This document shows positions 1 through 10,000 of a stretch of DNA of 64,000 nucleotides, piece after piece. The stretch is taken from the NCBI GenBank assembly GCA_039989475.1, contig JBDXHU010000010.1, positions 62,001 through 126,000 on the forward strand, written 5' to 3'. Each line of letters begins with the position of its first letter. The first letter of the stretch is position 1. The translations under genes and the position numbers were made by a program. The DNA comes from JBDXHU01 sp039989475 (GTDB taxonomy: Bacteria > Pseudomonadota > Gammaproteobacteria > Pseudomonadales > Halieaceae). The notes beneath the pieces are model-generated. The model was not told the origin of the DNA and ran no database searches. It saw nothing but the letters and a program-made list of their open reading frames with translations.

Positions 1-2
1 GC

Positions 3-1463
3 CAGCTTGACCTCGGCGGCGCCACGGTGATTCCGGGTCTGGTGGATTCCCATACCCATGTCTTCCAACTGGGCCTGTCACTTAACCGGGTCAGCCTCTA
101 CGGGGTGGAGACCGAAGCCGAAGCGGTTGCGCTTATCGCTGAGCGCGCACGCGCAGTGCCGGCAGGTGAGTGGATTGTTGGCCAGGGCTGGGATGAGGGT
201 AAGTGGGCTGATCGCTATCCCGACAAGAAACTACTGACCGAGGCGGTGCCCGCTCATCCGGTCTTTATGCGCAGCCTGCATAGCTTTGCAGGCTGGGGCA
301 ACCAGATGGCGCTGGACCGTGCCGGTATCAGCCGCGACACTGTGGTGCCCGAGGGCGGCGAAATGCGCCTGGACCAGGTGGGTGATCCCAGCGGCCTGTT
401 TCTGAATCGTGCCGTGCCGCTGCTGGAAAGTGCGATTCCCGCCATGGATAGCGCACAGTTGCGACGCAATGCGCTGGCCGGTTTGCAGCAGATGGCGGCG
501 GATGGCTATGTGACTATTCATGATGCGGGCCTGCACAGTGACGAGATGGAGGTCCTGCAGCAACTTGAACAGGAACAGGCCTTGCCGATCAGGGTTTACG
601 CGATGTTGTCCGTGCGTGATGAGCCACTGGCCCAACAGTGGCTGCAGCGTGGCCCGGACCAGGATGCCGACAGCATGCTGGTTACCCGTTCGGTAAAGGC
701 GTTCTACGATGGCGCGCTGGGGTCGCGCGGCGCGCGCCTGCTGGCGGACTATAGTGATATGCCTGGTCACCGGGGTGTCAGCGGCGGTGACTACGGCTTT
801 AACGAGGCGCTGACAGAGCAGATGATGCGAGCCGGTTTTCAGGTGGGAATCCACGCTATTGGCGACGCCGGTAACCGGGAGACACTGGCTTTCCTTGCCC
901 GAGTGGAGGCCGCTGACCCCAGCCAGCGCAAGGCACGCCATCGCATCGAACACGCCCAGGTCATGCACCCCCTGGACCTGGGAATACCAGGGCCGCAACG
1001 CGTTATTCTTTCCATGCAGCCACCACATGCGGTGGAAGACAAGGCCTGGGCAGAGGAACGACTGGGCAGCGAGCGTATCAAGGGTGCCTATGCCTGGCGT
1101 ACCCTACGCATGCGCGGGGCCATGCTTATCTTTAATGCCGATAATCCCGGCTCTGATCACAGTATTTTTTACGGAATGCACGCGGCATTAACACGCCGGG
1201 ATAAGCAGGGTGAACCCGTGGCGGGCTGGTACCCTGACCAGGCCCTGAATATTGATGAGGTGGTGCGCGCCTATACGCGCTGGCCTGCCTACGCCGGGTT
1301 CAGGGAGGACTATACCGGGGTGATCAAGCCGGGCAGGTGGGCGGACCTTAGCATCATGGATATCGATCCGTTCGTGCTGTCTGACGCCAGCCCCGCCGCG
1401 ATACTGGATGGTCGTATCCTGATGACCCTGGTCAATGGTGAGGTAGTGTTCGACGGCCGCTGA
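3..1463 (+). CDS. Amidohydrolase family 3 (YtcJ-like), 5' end outside window
   Basis: Metal-dependent amidohydrolase of the TIM-barrel superfamily, YtcJ/amidohydrolase_3 branch; the substrate cannot be read from sequence. The reading frame is open from base 3, so the gene starts before the window. The first visible residues already lead into the strand-1 motif G-L-V-D-S-H-T-H, which gives the first two metal-binding histidines. Later metal-site elements are the GIHAIGDAGN motif, the IEHAQVM motif and a late N-P-G-S-D-H segment. The C-terminal composite beta-sandwich end (IKPGRWADLSIMD, then VNGEVVFDGR) is complete. It converges on a lipase gene one base downstream. A GTG 27 bases in could be mistaken for a start, but it lies inside the conserved beta-strand. 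A second YtcJ-like protein is encoded at 27388-29130. Confidence 0.9.
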   Translation, partial: QLDLGGATVIPGLVDSHTHVFQLGLSLNRVSLYGVETEAEAVALIAERARAVPAGEWIVGQGWDEGKWADRYPDKKLLTEAVPAHPVFMRSLHSFAGWGNQMALDRAGISRDTVVPEGGEMRLDQVGDPSGLFLNRAVPLLESAIPAMDSAQLRRNALAGLQQMAADGYVTIHDAGLHSDEMEVLQQLEQEQALPIRVYAMLSVRDEPLAQQWLQRGPDQDADSMLVTRSVKAFYDGALGSRGARLLADYSDMPGHRGVSGGDYGFNEALTEQMMRAGFQVGIHAIGDAGNRETLAFLARVEAADPSQRKARHRIEHAQVMHPLDLGIPGPQRVILSMQPPHAVEDKAWAEERLGSERIKGAYAWRTLRMRGAMLIFNADNPGSDHSIFYGMHAALTRRDKQGEPVAGWYPDQALNIDEVVRAYTRWPAYAGFREDYTGVIKPGRWADLSIMDIDPFVLSDASPAAILDGRILMTLVNGEVVFDGR

Positions 1464-1464
1464 C

Positions 1465-2181
1465 TCATTTGTCTGGCTGGCTTTTGTCTGAGACTTCAGA
1501 CTGCAGGAATTGTCCGTATTCCAGGTAGTTAATCACCTGCTCGATAACAAAGGGGTCTGTCATCAGGAAGGGGTGGCTTACCGGCACCGCGATAAAATCA
1601 TTCATCCCCTCGAGCCGGGCGCGCTGAAGCGATACCTTGCCGTCATCAGGCCCAGGAATGATTGAGGAAAGGATGAGGTTGATGCTGCGGGTGCCAGCGA
1701 TTATGCCCAGGTCGAAATTGGCTGGACCGAGTCGATTGGGCACGCTGGTTTTCAGGGTGCCCAGTTGTTGGCCAGCCCGGCCATTGATAAGTTCAAAGCC
1801 TGGTACTGAGCCGAGGGTGTCAACCACTTCGCTGCCGCGATTGGGTGGGCCGAGCATTACTACTCGACCCAGCCGCGGTAATTGATTCTGGCTCAGGTAC
1901 TGTCGCACCAGGATGCCACCCATGGAATGTGTGACAAAGTGTATCTTTTGTGTCGGCTCGCACTGATCGATGCCGACCTCGATGGTCATTTCCGCCAGCT
2001 GTTCTATCGCGTGATCGGTTGAAGGATAATCAACGTTCACCGTGGTGTAGCCCTGCTCATAGAGTGCCGTCGCCAGCTTATCCATCGAGCCGGCCGAACG
2101 GGCCAGCCCGTGGAGCAGGATTACACAGTCTGCCTGGGCACTTGTGGCCAGCAGCAGGAGTAAGCCGGCGGCCAGTCTCAT
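1465..2181 (-). CDS. Secreted alpha/beta-hydrolase, lipase-like
   Basis: A 238-residue alpha/beta-hydrolase resembling PGAP1-like or class-2 lipases. A short hydrophobic signal peptide (about residues 1-17, ending S-A-Q-A) predicts export. Next come the oxyanion-hole strand VILLHGLARS and the nucleophile elbow T-H-S-M-G-G with its serine at about residue 87. A later S-H-P-F segment probably supplies the catalytic histidine. The ATG overlaps the stop of the upstream PspA-like gene (ATGA), and no good ribosome site precedes it, so translation is probably coupled. It is the last gene of a three-gene minus-strand operon with a YiaA-like and a PspA-like protein. An envelope-lipid role is inferred; the substrate is unknown. 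Confidence 0.8.
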   Translation of the reverse strand: MRLAAGLLLLLATSAQADCVILLHGLARSAGSMDKLATALYEQGYTTVNVDYPSTDHAIEQLAEMTIEVGIDQCEPTQKIHFVTHSMGGILVRQYLSQNQLPRLGRVVMLGPPNRGSEVVDTLGSVPGFELINGRAGQQLGTLKTSVPNRLGPANFDLGIIAGTRSINLILSSIIPGPDDGKVSLQRARLEGMNDFIAVPVSHPFLMTDPFVIEQVINYLEYGQFLQSEVSDKSQPDK

Positions 2182-2873
2182 GTTGTCGCCACTTTTGTCT
2201 TGAGGCGGTCCAGGACCTGCGCAATATGTAAGCTGCTGTCGTCGCCACCAATAGTAGATAGCTCGCGATCCAGTGGTGACGTTTCGACCCTTTCCAGTGC
2301 TTCTGTCATGCCTGCCTCGCTGTACTCACCGCCGCTTACGCTGCTACTAATTGAAGCCCGGGTTGCTTGCAGGGCCGCCAGTCGACCACTGATGGTTTGC
2401 CCAGGTGCTAGCCGCAACTGACCTCGCTGGCGGGACAATTGTGCTTCCAGTAGCTTTATATCACGTCGATGCTGCCTGATCTCACTCAACAGTTTGCGCA
2501 GCGTGGATTCTTCCCGCTGAATTTGCTCACAGACCTCGAAGTGGCGACGCCGGGAAGCTGCCAGCTGGGTTTCGCTGGTGGCAATTTCCATGGCAGCCAG
2601 CTTTAGTAAATCCTCGCTGCGATCCGTTTCGGGTAGCCGACTCACCTGCTGCTCGCGCTTGCCAATGCGCCGTGTGAGAGTGTCTACTTCCTGTTCCAGT
2701 TCCTTGCGCGTGGCGATGGTGACCGCCAGTGTGTCACGCCGCTGGGCTAACAGCATCTCGGCGTCGACGATCTCCTGGCGATAGATGCGTATCGCGTTGG
2801 CATCGGTAAGCTGTTCCACCGATTCCCTGACATTGGCGCGCAGCAAGGTATTTAATTTATTGAAAATAGTCAT
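2178..2873 (-). CDS. PspA/IM30-family coiled-coil protein
   Basis: A 231-residue, almost wholly alpha-helical, charged protein of the PspA/IM30 (ESCRT-III-like) family. Members bind the inner face of the cytoplasmic membrane and help maintain it under stress. The N-terminus (IFNKLNTLLRANVRES) is the typical amphipathic helix followed by long heptad-rich helices. No signal peptide is present, as expected for a peripheral cytoplasmic protein. A strong AGGAGG site lies 7 bases before the ATG and overlaps the stop of the upstream YiaA-like gene. The downstream lipase overlaps by four bases. No pspF, pspB or pspC neighbour is visible, so this is not the classical psp operon. The similarity call is by pattern, not alignment. 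Confidence 0.82.
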   Translation of the reverse strand: MTIFNKLNTLLRANVRESVEQLTDANAIRIYRQEIVDAEMLLAQRRDTLAVTIATRKELEQEVDTLTRRIGKREQQVSRLPETDRSEDLLKLAAMEIATSETQLAASRRRHFEVCEQIQREESTLRKLLSEIRQHRRDIKLLEAQLSRQRGQLRLAPGQTISGRLAALQATRASISSSVSGGEYSEAGMTEALERVETSPLDRELSTIGGDDSSLHIAQVLDRLKTKVATT

Positions 2874-2883
2874 AATCGTCCTC

Positions 2884-3159
2884 CTATTCCGATTCCAGTT
2901 CGCGGATCATTTTTGAGGTGCGGGCTTCGCTGATCTTGTTGTGCAGCCGCCCTGATTCATGCCCATCTCGAATAGTCTTGGACAGAGTGATGGTAGAGAA
3001 CACCAGGAACAGGGAACTGATAAGGAAATAGCCTTTGACGATAAGGGCGCCCGGCAGCATGTAGATGCCGGCCAGGGTTGAGCTCATGGCGATGGCAAAG
3101 GCAATCTTGACGAAAAAGTCCCACTGTGTGGTGTTGTCGCTGACGCTGTATTCGTTCAT
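2884..3159 (-). CDS. YiaA/YiaB two-helix inner-membrane protein
   Basis: A 91-residue membrane protein with two hydrophobic segments at about residues 14-35 and 40-62, ending in a charged tail. It matches the YiaA/YiaB two-helix domain family, whose function is not established. The start was placed at the ATG at 3159 because AGGAGG lies 8 bases upstream. The frame continues 21 codons further up, but that stretch has no hydrophobic or conserved character. It is the first gene of the operon with the PspA-like protein and the secreted lipase, so a role at the cytoplasmic membrane is plausible. Confidence 0.78.
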   Translation of the reverse strand: MNEYSVSDNTTQWDFFVKIAFAIAMSSTLAGIYMLPGALIVKGYFLISSLFLVFSTITLSKTIRDGHESGRLHNKISEARTSKMIRELESE

Positions 3160-3276
3160 TGTCGAATCCTCCTGTAGTTTGTCGACGGCATCAGTGTTGA
3201 AGCAGCGGGCAGTCTGAAGCAATCAAAACGGCAAAAGCGTCACAGGACTAAACGCAGGGTATTACCCGGTGATACC

Positions 3277-4029
3277 ATGCTTTCTTATTCGACATCCGCC
3301 GGCCTGGTGGCAGCAGGAGAGGCAGCTTTGAGCCAGATATCAATACCCGCTCGTTTCAACGGTCCCCCGGACTCCGGTAACGGAGGTTACAGTTGTGGTG
3401 TGGTGGCCGCGTTTATCGATGGCGTTGCCAGGGTGCGATTGCATTTGCCGCCACCGCTGGATGTTCCGCTTACGGTGCTAAGCGCTGCCGATGACGCGGT
3501 GGAAATATTGCATGATGCTGCCCTGGTCGCCTCCGGCTGGCCTGCGCAACTGGAGCTGGCGATACCGCCTGCGCCGAGCCTGGAGCAGGCCCGCTCGGCT
3601 AGCGAGCGCTTCGCCTGTTATCAGGAGCATGTGTATGCCAGCTGTTTCGTCTGCGGTACCGGTCGCCCCCATGGTGATGGCCTGGAGTTATTTCCCGGTC
3701 CGGTAGATGACTGGAGCCTGGTGGCCTGCAGCTGGCTGCCGGGGTCAGATTTGGCGGACACAGAAGGAAATGTACGTCCAGAGATCGTCTGGGCAGCTCT
3801 GGACTGTCCTGGCTGCTATGGCGCCATGGGAGAAACCATGGTGCCGGTTTTGTTGGGGGAGTTGGTGGCAGATTTACGCAAGCCGGTACCTGCGGAGGAG
3901 GAACTGGTGGTCTACGCCTGGCCGCTGGGCATGGAGGGTCGCAAATACTACGGTGGCGTTGCTATTGCTAATGCCGCCGGCGAGGTGTTGGCCTGCTCCC
4001 ACTCCACCTGGATTGTGCTGCGAAGCTGA
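3277..4029 (+). CDS. Hotdog-fold (thioesterase-like) protein
   Basis: A 250-residue cytoplasmic protein that looks like an acyl-CoA-thioesterase-type hotdog protein. The first half has an NGGYSCGVVAAFIDGVARVRL segment followed by PPLDVPL, as in double-hotdog thioesterases. The middle holds a Cys-x-x-Cys (S-C-F-V-C-G) stretch. The second half (WAALDCPGCYGA, then a long strand pattern ending in a CSHSTWIVL strand) fits a second hotdog repeat. Substrate and activity are not evident. It stands alone, divergent from the YiaA-pspA-lipase operon and convergent with the SDR gene downstream. The family call is by pattern and could be wrong in detail. Confidence 0.65.
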   Translation: MLSYSTSAGLVAAGEAALSQISIPARFNGPPDSGNGGYSCGVVAAFIDGVARVRLHLPPPLDVPLTVLSAADDAVEILHDAALVASGWPAQLELAIPPAPSLEQARSASERFACYQEHVYASCFVCGTGRPHGDGLELFPGPVDDWSLVACSWLPGSDLADTEGNVRPEIVWAALDCPGCYGAMGETMVPVLLGELVADLRKPVPAEEELVVYAWPLGMEGRKYYGGVAIANAAGEVLACSHSTWIVLRS

Positions 4030-4039
4030 GTCCCGGCAA

Positions 4040-4882
4040 TTAGATCTCCGGCGGTAGCAAGCGCGGATTGCTGGCCTGGCGGATATCGTCGAGCCGGGCA
4101 TGCGCTGTTTCCCGCCATGCGTCGTCGGAAAGAATATAGAACTGTCGCTCGCGTATGGCCTTGAGTACGCGTTCGGCCAAAACCCGCGGCTCTACCCCTG
4201 CTGCTGTGGTGGCAATAATGGCGTCCTGGGCCAGCTGGCGCGCGTCGGAGTCTGGTGCCTCGGCCAGTACCGGCGGACGATTTCTGTCAGAGCTGGCGAT
4301 GTCTGTAGCAACCGCTTCCGGGCACAGGCAAGAAACTCCCAACTGCGGTGCACTCAGCGACAACTCGTGAAACAAACTCTCGCTCAGTGCCAGCACCGCG
4401 TGCTTGGTCATGTTGTAGATACCAGAGTAGGGCATGGAGGTGAGCGCCGCCATGGAGGCTGTGTTCACCATATGGCAATCCTCGCCACTGGCAATCATGC
4501 GCGGAATAAAGCTGCGCACGCCATGTATGACTCCGAACAGGTTCACGTTCAGCAGCCAGTGATAGTCTTCGAGACTGGCATCCCAGAGTTGGCCGCCGGT
4601 AAATACCCCTGCGTTGTTGCAGACGATGTGTATCGTGCCGAAGGCTTGCTCTGCACTCACAGCGAGCGCCTCGACGGCGCCGGCATCGCTTACGTCGCAG
4701 CGTAGCGCCAGCACCTCAGCACCTGCCTCGGCCAGTTCACTGCGTGCCGCCTCAAGCGCTATCTCCTCTATGTCGGCCAGCACAAGCTTCATGCCTTGCT
4801 CGGCAAAAACCCTGGCCAGCGACAAGCCAATGCCGCTGGCTGCCCCCGTCACAAGGGCGACCCGACCTTTAAATTTATCCAT
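4040..4882 (-). CDS. Short-chain dehydrogenase/reductase (SDR)
   Basis: A classical SDR of 280 residues, an NAD(P)-dependent oxidoreductase. The Rossmann motif T-G-A-A-S-G-I-G is near residues 13-20, the N-N-A-G motif near residue 90, and the catalytic triad is given by a serine in NTASMAALTS and the Y-N-M-T-K pair. D-I at the end of the second strand suggests NAD preference (inference). A GGGAG ribosome site lies 7 bases before the ATG. It follows the REC-EAL regulator on the same strand with a gap of about 50 bases, so it could be read through from that operon, but nothing links it functionally. Substrate unknown. Confidence 0.88.
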   Translation of the reverse strand: MDKFKGRVALVTGAASGIGLSLARVFAEQGMKLVLADIEEIALEAARSELAEAGAEVLALRCDVSDAGAVEALAVSAEQAFGTIHIVCNNAGVFTGGQLWDASLEDYHWLLNVNLFGVIHGVRSFIPRMIASGEDCHMVNTASMAALTSMPYSGIYNMTKHAVLALSESLFHELSLSAPQLGVSCLCPEAVATDIASSDRNRPPVLAEAPDSDARQLAQDAIIATTAAGVEPRVLAERVLKAIRERQFYILSDDAWRETAHARLDDIRQASNPRLLPPEI

Positions 4883-4933
4883 AGTGAAGCTCCCTGCTAT
4901 ATGGGTGTGAGCTACCCGGGCACGATTGTCTGG

Positions 4934-7078
4934 CTAGGCTGCTGGGCCTGAGCCAGAATTGCCGGAACTTATAGAGTGTACATTGTCTGGCATTTCAATA
5001 AGGCCATGTTGCTGCAGGAAGGGTACCACCTCTGCTGTTGCCAGGGCGCTGCTGAAAAAATGGCCCTGGATAAAATCGCAGCCGTTCTTGACCAGGTACT
5101 GCAGCTGCTCTGCTGTTTCTACACCTTCTGCCAGTACGTCTAGCTCCAGTGCTTTGGCCAGGGCAATAATTGCGTTGGCAATGGCCTGGTCGTTCTTGTC
5201 ACGGGTGATCTCAATAACAAATGAGCGGTCGATTTTGAGCACGCTGATTGGGAAGCGCTTGAGGTAAGCCAGGGAGGAGTAACCCGTGCCGAAATCGTCG
5301 ATGGAGATCGACAGGCCCAGCGCCTGTAATTGCTCCATGGTATCGATGCTGAACTCGATGTCCTGCATGGCGACTCCCTCGGTTATCTCCAGTCCCAGCA
5401 GATGCGGCTCGACACTGCTGTTGCGCATTAACTGACGTATGCGCGTGGCCAGGTCGGGCTGGTTAAACTGAACGCCGGAGAGGTTCACGCCCACTTTCAG
5501 CTCAACCCCATGGTCTTCTTTCCAACTGCGAATCTGCTTGCAGACTGTCTCCAGAATCCACTCACCCATGGGCAGGATCAATCCGGATTCTTCCGCTACG
5601 GGAATGAATTCTGCAGGCGATACGTTGCCATACTTTTCGGACTTCCAGCGAATCAATGCCTCCAGGCTGGATACTTTTCCAGTAGTGGCAGACACGATGG
5701 GCTGATAGTGAAGCTCAAATTTGCGCTCATCCAGGGCCCGCTGCATTTCCTCTCCCCACTCGATATAGCGCAGCGCGTTGGTGTACATGCCCTGATCGAA
5801 GACGGTGTGTGCGCCTTTGCCTTCAGCCTTGGCCCGGTGCATGGCAGTATCCGCGTCGCGCACCATGTCCTCTGCAGAATTGTACTGCTCGTGGCTGAGC
5901 ACAATACCGATACAACAGGACATATCGATCAGGCGATTATTGATTTCAAAATTGCCCTTAAACAGCGCCTTGATTTCCTCCACCGCTGTGATGACTTCTT
6001 GCAGGGAGCGTCGGCTCTCCATGAGAACACCGAAGATATCCCCACCGAAGCGCGACAGGGTGTCGGTTTCGCCGATGACCTGGCCGATGCGACGACTGAC
6101 TTCAATGATCAACTGATCGCCGGCGCCGTGACCCAGCCCCTCATTAATGGCACGGAAATGGTCGAGATCGATAAACAATACAGCAAACTGGTTTTCCTCC
6201 GCCTGTCGCGAGCGATAGATCGCGTTGCCCACGCGGTCCAGGAACAGGGTGCGATTGGGCAGGCTGGTCAATGAGTCGTAGAAAGCATTGCGCCTGATCT
6301 GCGATTCGTAACCAATCTGCTGGCTGATATCGCGCACCGAAACCACCATGCCAATAGAGTCTTCCCGTTCACTGGCGCCGGGAATTGGCTTGGCGCTTAG
6401 CTCCACCGGAATTTCCGAGCCGTCCCTGCCGACCAGGTGTTGGCGCACTCCGCGCAGGCTCCTGCCCTCGCGAAGTACTGACGACTTCAGATCGACACCG
6501 ATGCCGCGACTCTCAAAATCCTTTAGCTCCAGCAGCTGGTGAATTGACATGCCGCGGGCACCCTTGGCCTTGATCCGGGTCAGGGTCTCCGCCACGGGGT
6601 TCAAAACGACGACCCGGCCATTGGTATCGGTGGCGATAACGCCATCGCTGATATTGTGCAAGGTGGTATTGAGCTGACCCTCGGTTTCATGCAGAACGCG
6701 TTCAGTACGATGCTTATAGAGCGCGATTTCAATATTGATCTCGAGCTCGCGATTATCGAAGGGCTTGAGAATATAACCGTAAGGCGCGGTAATCTTGGCA
6801 CGCTGCAAGGTCTCCTCGTTGGAGTAGGCCGTGCAGAAAATGATGGGTACATCCTGCTGCTGCTGAATCCTCTCGGCGGCTTCAATACCGTCAATTTCAT
6901 CGCGCAGGTGGATGTCCATCAGGATGAGGTCTGGCTTAAGCTCGACCGCCATCGTAATGGCTTCGGCACCCTTGCCGGCGTTGCCAATCACCGTGTAGCC
7001 CATCTGTTGCAGTCGCGAGGACATGTCCTTGGCAACCAGCACCTCGTCTTCTACCACCAGGATGTTGACTTGTGACAT
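4934..7078 (-). CDS. Response regulator REC-PAS-GGDEF-EAL, probable c-di-GMP phosphodiesterase
   Basis: A 714-residue cytoplasmic regulator. REC spans about 1-120 with phospho-acceptor D55 and K105, PAS about 130-255, GGDEF about 265-425 and EAL about 440-690. The cyclase motif is degraded to GGDIF (345-349) and the I-site arginine is missing, so cyclase activity is unlikely. The EAL domain keeps E473-A-L, N532, E564 (E-I-T-E), D-D-F-G-T-G at 594-599, K615 and E-G-V-E-T, so it should hydrolyse c-di-GMP. The LRDEIDGI receiver type commonly pairs with HisKA_2/HWE kinases. The gene starts directly after the stop of the propeller kinase, with a GAGGA ribosome site inside the kinase's last codons, so the two are surely co-translated partners. 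Its REC-PAS half is paralogous to that of the sigma-54 activator at 13157-16210. Confidence 0.93.
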   Translation of the reverse strand: MSQVNILVVEDEVLVAKDMSSRLQQMGYTVIGNAGKGAEAITMAVELKPDLILMDIHLRDEIDGIEAAERIQQQQDVPIIFCTAYSNEETLQRAKITAPYGYILKPFDNRELEINIEIALYKHRTERVLHETEGQLNTTLHNISDGVIATDTNGRVVVLNPVAETLTRIKAKGARGMSIHQLLELKDFESRGIGVDLKSSVLREGRSLRGVRQHLVGRDGSEIPVELSAKPIPGASEREDSIGMVVSVRDISQQIGYESQIRRNAFYDSLTSLPNRTLFLDRVGNAIYRSRQAEENQFAVLFIDLDHFRAINEGLGHGAGDQLIIEVSRRIGQVIGETDTLSRFGGDIFGVLMESRRSLQEVITAVEEIKALFKGNFEINNRLIDMSCCIGIVLSHEQYNSAEDMVRDADTAMHRAKAEGKGAHTVFDQGMYTNALRYIEWGEEMQRALDERKFELHYQPIVSATTGKVSSLEALIRWKSEKYGNVSPAEFIPVAEESGLILPMGEWILETVCKQIRSWKEDHGVELKVGVNLSGVQFNQPDLATRIRQLMRNSSVEPHLLGLEITEGVAMQDIEFSIDTMEQLQALGLSISIDDFGTGYSSLAYLKRFPISVLKIDRSFVIEITRDKNDQAIANAIIALAKALELDVLAEGVETAEQLQYLVKNGCDFIQGHFFSSALATAEVVPFLQQHGLIEMPDNVHSISSGNSGSGPAA

Positions 7079-10000
7079 TCAGTTTTTCCTCGGAAATTCA
7101 ATGATGAACTCGGTTCCACCGTCTCTGGTGAAGGTCCAGGAGCCATCAAGTTGTGCGGTCAGAATGCGAACAATTTCCAGTCCCATGGAGCTGGAATTTT
7201 CAATATCCACATCGGCGGGTATGCCCTTGCCGTCGTCGGCAACAGAGAATCGATAGTTATTGCCGTCGTCGCTTGGAGCGAAGCTAACGCTGATTTTTCC
7301 CTCGCCCGTCATACCTTTAAATGCGTGCTTGAGTGAATTTGAGACCAGTTCGTTGATAATCAAGCCGCAGGGCACGGCGGTATCGATATCGAGATACACA
7401 TCCACTACGTCGAGCTCCAGGCCAACTGCGAGTTGGTCGAAGCGGTAGAAGCGCAACAAACCATTGGCCAGCATCTCGATGTACTCCTGGAAGTTGATCT
7501 CCAGCAGATTGTCCGAGCGGTAAAGGTTTTCGTGAATGAGGGCCATTGACTTGATGCGCTGTTGGCTCTCAGTCAGCAAGGTCATGAAGCGTTCGTCCAT
7601 TACCGAGTCGGCCTGAATATTTAGCAGGCTGGAGATAACCTGCATATTATTTTTAACCCGGTGATGCACTTCCTTGAGCAATACTTCTTTTTCCTGGAGG
7701 GAGCGCGACAAATCCTCCTGCGCTACCTTGTGTCCGGTGATCTCATTCTCCAGTGCGCTGGTGCGCTCGGCTACCAACTGTTCAAGCTGCGCACTGTAAC
7801 GGCGCTGTTCCTCGCGATGCAGTCGGGCGCCGTAGGCCTGGGCGGTGCCATAGACAACGGCGATGGCCACCATCGTGTACAGTGCCATGGCCCACCAGGT
7901 TGCCCAGGGTGCCGCTGCCATTCTAAGATCGATCGCCAGACCCGGCTCGCTCCAGATTCCGTCGTTGTTGCTGCCTTGTACCAGGAAGGTGTATTCACCG
8001 GAGCCCAGGTTGGTATAAGTGGCCTGACGCACACCGTTGGCCTCGACCCACTCTCGATCGAAACCTGCCAACATATAGCGGTAGCGATTCCTGTTGGGGT
8101 CGGTGTAGTCCAGCGCCGAGAATTCGAATCCGAGAACGGAATCGCTGTAATCAAGCTCTACCGCCTTGAGTTCGTAGGTTGGCATGTCCAGTTCAACGGA
8201 CTTGTTGAACTTGGTGAAATTGGTGAGCTTGATGGGCGGTTGGTGGTTGTTAACATGGATGTCGGATGGATAGAAGACGTTAAAGCCATTGGCACCCCCG
8301 AATAACAATTTGCCATCGGCGGTCTTGAGGTAGGCGCCGTTGTTGAAATCATTCCCCTGCAAGCCATGAATCGTGTCGTAGTTGGTAAACTCGCCGCTTG
8401 CGGGGTCATAGGCGGACAAACCCTTGCTGTGACTCAGCCAGATGAGGCCGTTGTCGTCCTCAAGAATGCCATAGATAGCGTTTCCCGGCAGGCCGTCCTT
8501 GTAGTCGAAGCGCTCCCAGATACCATCAGCGTAACGATTCAGGCCGGTATCGCGGGTTCCCACCCACAGCGCCGATTTTGTTTGCAACATGCAAATGATG
8601 TGGTTACCGCTGATTGAGTTGCTGCCATCGGGCTGGTACTGCATCACTTCGACGTTCTCTGTCTCAGGATCAAAGCGGATAACACCGGCGCCATCACTGG
8701 CAAGCCATAGTTTGCCGTCAAGACCCTCCTCAATATCCACCAGGAAATAGCTGGGGAATTCAGACTCTCCTGTCTGCTCACCCGGGTAGTGTCGAAAGCG
8801 ATCGTCTCCCAGGTACTGGTTCAGGCCGCCGCCGTAAGTGGCAACCCAGATCCTGCCGCGACTATCTTCAATTATATTGCTAACCGCGTTTGCGCTCAGG
8901 CTTTCCGGCCTGTCGCGTTCATGCTTGAAATTCTCGAATATCCCGGTATCAATATTCATTCGGCTGATACCCCTGCGCATGGTGCCGGCCCAGAGTTGGT
9001 TTTCACTGTCTCTCAGCAATGACATCACCTGGTTGTCACCGAGGCTGTGATCATTTCCCGCCTGCGCTGAGAGCACTTCGAAGCTGTTGTCGCTGACCTC
9101 CCAGAGGTTAATGCCGCCGCCAATGGTGCCCACCCAGATGCGTCCATCCGGCTCCTCGGCGAAGGCACTGATCTTGTTATTGGAAAGCGTGCTCAGCGAA
9201 TTTTCCTTGCGGCTGATGTGGGTGAACGTCGTGATCTCCGGGTTCCATTTACTGAGACCGCTGAAGGTGCCCAGCCAAATGACGTTGCCCTCGTCCTGAG
9301 TGATATCGTAGACCAGGTCATCGCTGATACTGAATGGATTGGATGGATCGTGACGATACTGTTGGAAAGCATCCTGTTCAGGTAGCCACAGGTTGAGACC
9401 GGATTCGGAGCCGACCCATATGCGACCTTGTCGATCCTGGAATATCTTCCAGATGCGGTTGGAGCTAAGGCTTTTGTCGTCGTCCTTACTGGTGAGTTGA
9501 TCAGTGCTCCCGTCGGGATAGATGCGCGTAATTCCGCCGCTCTTGGTTCCCACCCAGATTACGCCGCGGTCATCGAACAGGATGCTGCGCACGTAAGGGT
9601 CCTCAATGGAGTTCGCCTCATCGTCCAGGTAGGGATACTGTATGACTTCGCTACTGATGGTATCCAGGGCTTTCAGTCCCTGGTTGATGGTTCCTATCCA
9701 CAAGGTATTGTCCTTTCCGGGAGCCAGCGTGCGCACCCCGGGGCGGCTTTCAGTGTCGGATTGGAAGCTCAGATATTGAGTGAAACCGTCATCGCCATTC
9801 CAACGACTGACGCCGCTGCGGCCGCCAACCCAAAGCGCTCCGTCTGCGGTTTGTGACACGCTGCGCACCCTGTCGTTGGGAAGGCTTGAGGGTCGGTCGG
9901 GGTCGTGGCGGAAATGACGAAAGGACTTGCTACTCGGCTGGAATAGATCGAGACCACCGTCGGTAGCTATCCAGATTCGCCCCTCCCGATCTTCAAAGAT

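Noticed and set aside
5510..6274. Long open frame antisense to the REC-EAL gene
   Set aside because: Same reason: the opposite strand shows full GGDEF and EAL motifs.
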